This document shows, piece by piece, positions 4,624-5,744 of a stretch of 5,744 nucleotides of DNA (within the stretch, counting starts at the first letter, position 1; each line of letters begins with the position of its first letter). The DNA is from an uncultured Sutterella sp. (lineage in GTDB: Bacteria; Pseudomonadota; Gammaproteobacteria; Burkholderiales; Burkholderiaceae_F), in contig USBS01000112.1 of the NCBI GenBank assembly GCA_900552915.1, positions 1 through 5,744 of the forward strand, given 5' to 3'. The translations under genes were made by a program, and so were the position numbers. The notes under the pieces were generated by a model, which saw only the letters and a program-made list of their open reading frames with translations, had not been told where the DNA came from and searched no databases.

Positions 4624-5744
4624 ATGTCGTCGCTCGACGGAGTTAATGCCGTAACGATCATCTTCGCAGCGCTTTGCGTGTTTGCGATCGGTTATCGCTT
4701 CTACGGTCTGTTCATTGCCGCGAAGGTGCTCAATGTAGACGCCAATCGCGTGACCCCCGCGGTCAAATATGCCGACGGTCAGGACTATGTCAAGACCGAT
4801 AAGTTCGTGCTCTTCGGACACCACTTTGCCGCTATTGCGGCTGCGGGTCCGCTGCTCGGCCCCGTGTTGGCCGCACAGTTCGGGTATCTGCCCGGTTTGC
4901 TTTGGATTCTGATCGGCTGCGTGCTTGCGGGCGGCGTTCACGACATGGTCGTGCTGTTCTGCTCGGTGCGCCACAAGGGCCGTTCGCTTGCCTACATCGC
5001 CACACGCGAAATCGACCCCACCACGGGCTTTGTCGCGTCCTGGGCCGTTCTGGCAATTCTTATTCTGACGTTGGCCGGTCTTTCGATTGCCTGCGTCAAC
5101 GCCATGCACGATTCGCTGTGGTCGACCTATACGGTCGTGGCGACGATTCCGATCGCCATCATCATGGGCCTGTATCTGCAGATCTGGCGCAAGGGAGACG
5201 TGCTGGGCGCCACGCTTTTGGGCGTTGTTCTGCTGTTCCTGTGCATTCTGTCGGGGCCGTGGGTTGCGGCTCACCCCGAATACTTCGGATTCCTCGACAT
5301 CGACCGCAAGACGATGTCGATCCTGATCCCGGTCTACGGGTTCTTCGCCTCGGTGCTTCCGGTGTGGCTGCTTCTTCTGCCGCGCGACTATCTGTCGACG
5401 TTCCTTAAGGTCGGCACGATTCTTGCCCTGGCGCTCGGCATCTTCTTCGTGATGCCCGAATTCAAGATGCCCGCGATTACCGAATTCATCCACGGCGGCG
5501 GCCCGATCGTGGGCGGCCCGGTGATTCCGTTCATCTTCATTACGATTGCCTGCGGCGCTTTGTCGGGCTTCCATGCCACGATCGGCACCGGTACGACTCC
5601 AAAGATGATCGGCAATGAAAAGGACGTGCTCTTTGTGGGCTACGGTGCAATGCTCACCGAAGGCTTCGTGGCCGTGATGGCTCTCGTGGCCGCCTGCGTG
5701 CTCGTTCCAGCCGACTACTTCGCGATCAACGCTCCGGCAGCCAA
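4624..5744 (+). CDS. cstA: CstA family peptide/pyruvate transporter (3' truncated)
   Basis: CstA-family carriers are large inner-membrane proteins that import peptides or pyruvate and are induced at carbon starvation. The gene starts at ATG 4624, five bases after AAAGGAG (4612-4618), and runs off the window after 373 full codons, roughly half of the E. coli length. Family-specific segments are TPAVKYADGQDYVKTDKFVLFG-type sequence at 44-65, HHFAAIAAAGPLLGPVLA (66-83), LAGGVHDM (101-108), SVRHKGRSLAYIA, and the SGFHATIGTGTTPK motif ending at Lys327. Hydrophobic spans are visible at about 8-33, 68-86, 90-112, 138-160, 166-187, 197-216, 232-254, 262-280, 299-318 and 338-363. Compared with the SGFHALISSGTTPK of E. 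coli CstA as I recall it, this copy has ATIGTG before TTPK. The gene has its own promoter region and a structured leader. A close paralogue such as BtsT cannot be excluded. Confidence 0.93.
   Translation, partial: MSSLDGVNAVTIIFAALCVFAIGYRFYGLFIAAKVLNVDANRVTPAVKYADGQDYVKTDKFVLFGHHFAAIAAAGPLLGPVLAAQFGYLPGLLWILIGCVLAGGVHDMVVLFCSVRHKGRSLAYIATREIDPTTGFVASWAVLAILILTLAGLSIACVNAMHDSLWSTYTVVATIPIAIIMGLYLQIWRKGDVLGATLLGVVLLFLCILSGPWVAAHPEYFGFLDIDRKTMSILIPVYGFFASVLPVWLLLLPRDYLSTFLKVGTILALALGIFFVMPEFKMPAITEFIHGGGPIVGGPVIPFIFITIACGALSGFHATIGTGTTPKMIGNEKDVLFVGYGAMLTEGFVAVMALVAACVLVPADYFAINAPAA

Noticed and set aside
4595..4654. Short upstream ORF (19 codons) overlapping the cstA start out of frame
   Set aside because: It has no ribosome binding site, only A-rich sequence before its ATG, and its ATG is explained by the CTCAT/ATGAG hairpin.
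4606..5574. Long open frame of 322 codons on the minus strand opposite cstA
   Set aside because: It is antisense to a gene with clear family motifs, its product is low-complexity His/Arg/Gln/Asp-rich, and it follows from the GC-biased codon positions of cstA.
1..5744. Mobile element, prophage, CRISPR or defence system
   Set aside because: No transposase, integrase, regularly spaced repeats, tRNA-associated junction or composition break is visible; all recognised genes are housekeeping or metabolic.

Overview
The window is an ordinary chromosomal segment of moderately GC-rich bacterial DNA. All genes lie on the plus strand, coding density is high and intergenic gaps are short. Protein features point to a betaproteobacterium of the Burkholderiales, and a host-associated Sutterellaceae-type lineage is a plausible guess. 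The reasons are a BamC-type lipoprotein tail, a short Psd with the YPHP...AREGW start and FNVHSQ/FGS motifs, the psd-pssA adjacency, and a proteobacterial FAH-family protein. The taxonomic call is inference from remembered family features, not from a search.

Layout: (1) 1-342, the 3' end of a bamC-like gene, followed by two GC-rich hairpins. (2) 444-1381, a DUF805 membrane protein and a SlyD-like FKBP prolyl isomerase, closely spaced and probably co-transcribed. (3) 1494-3599, a lipid-synthesis block: an unrecognised 73-residue protein, phosphatidylserine decarboxylase (psd, TTG start) and phosphatidylserine synthase (pssA), ending in a clear intrinsic terminator. The psd-pssA gap holds a hairpin that coincides with a possible 17-codon serine-rich ORF. 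(4) 3682-4377, an FAH-family acylpyruvase/fumarylpyruvate hydrolase-like enzyme with its own strong terminator. (5) 4624 to the window end, the N-terminal 373 residues of a CstA-family peptide/pyruvate transporter, preceded by a structured leader.

Function: PssA makes phosphatidylserine from CDP-diacylglycerol and serine, and Psd decarboxylates it to phosphatidylethanolamine, so the two genes encode consecutive steps. Both proteins carry low-complexity Ala/Glu/Lys/Pro tails beyond the catalytic domain. The FAH-family enzyme and CstA could both touch pyruvate metabolism, but they are separated by a terminator and need not be linked.

I found no mobile element, CRISPR array, tRNA or rRNA, and no clear evidence for a new multi-gene system. 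The signals most worth a second look are regulatory: the cstA leader hairpin, whose loop reads ACAGGGA (a CsrA-type motif) and which ends in a T-run, and the serine-rich mini-ORF overlapping a hairpin just before the serine-using pssA gene.
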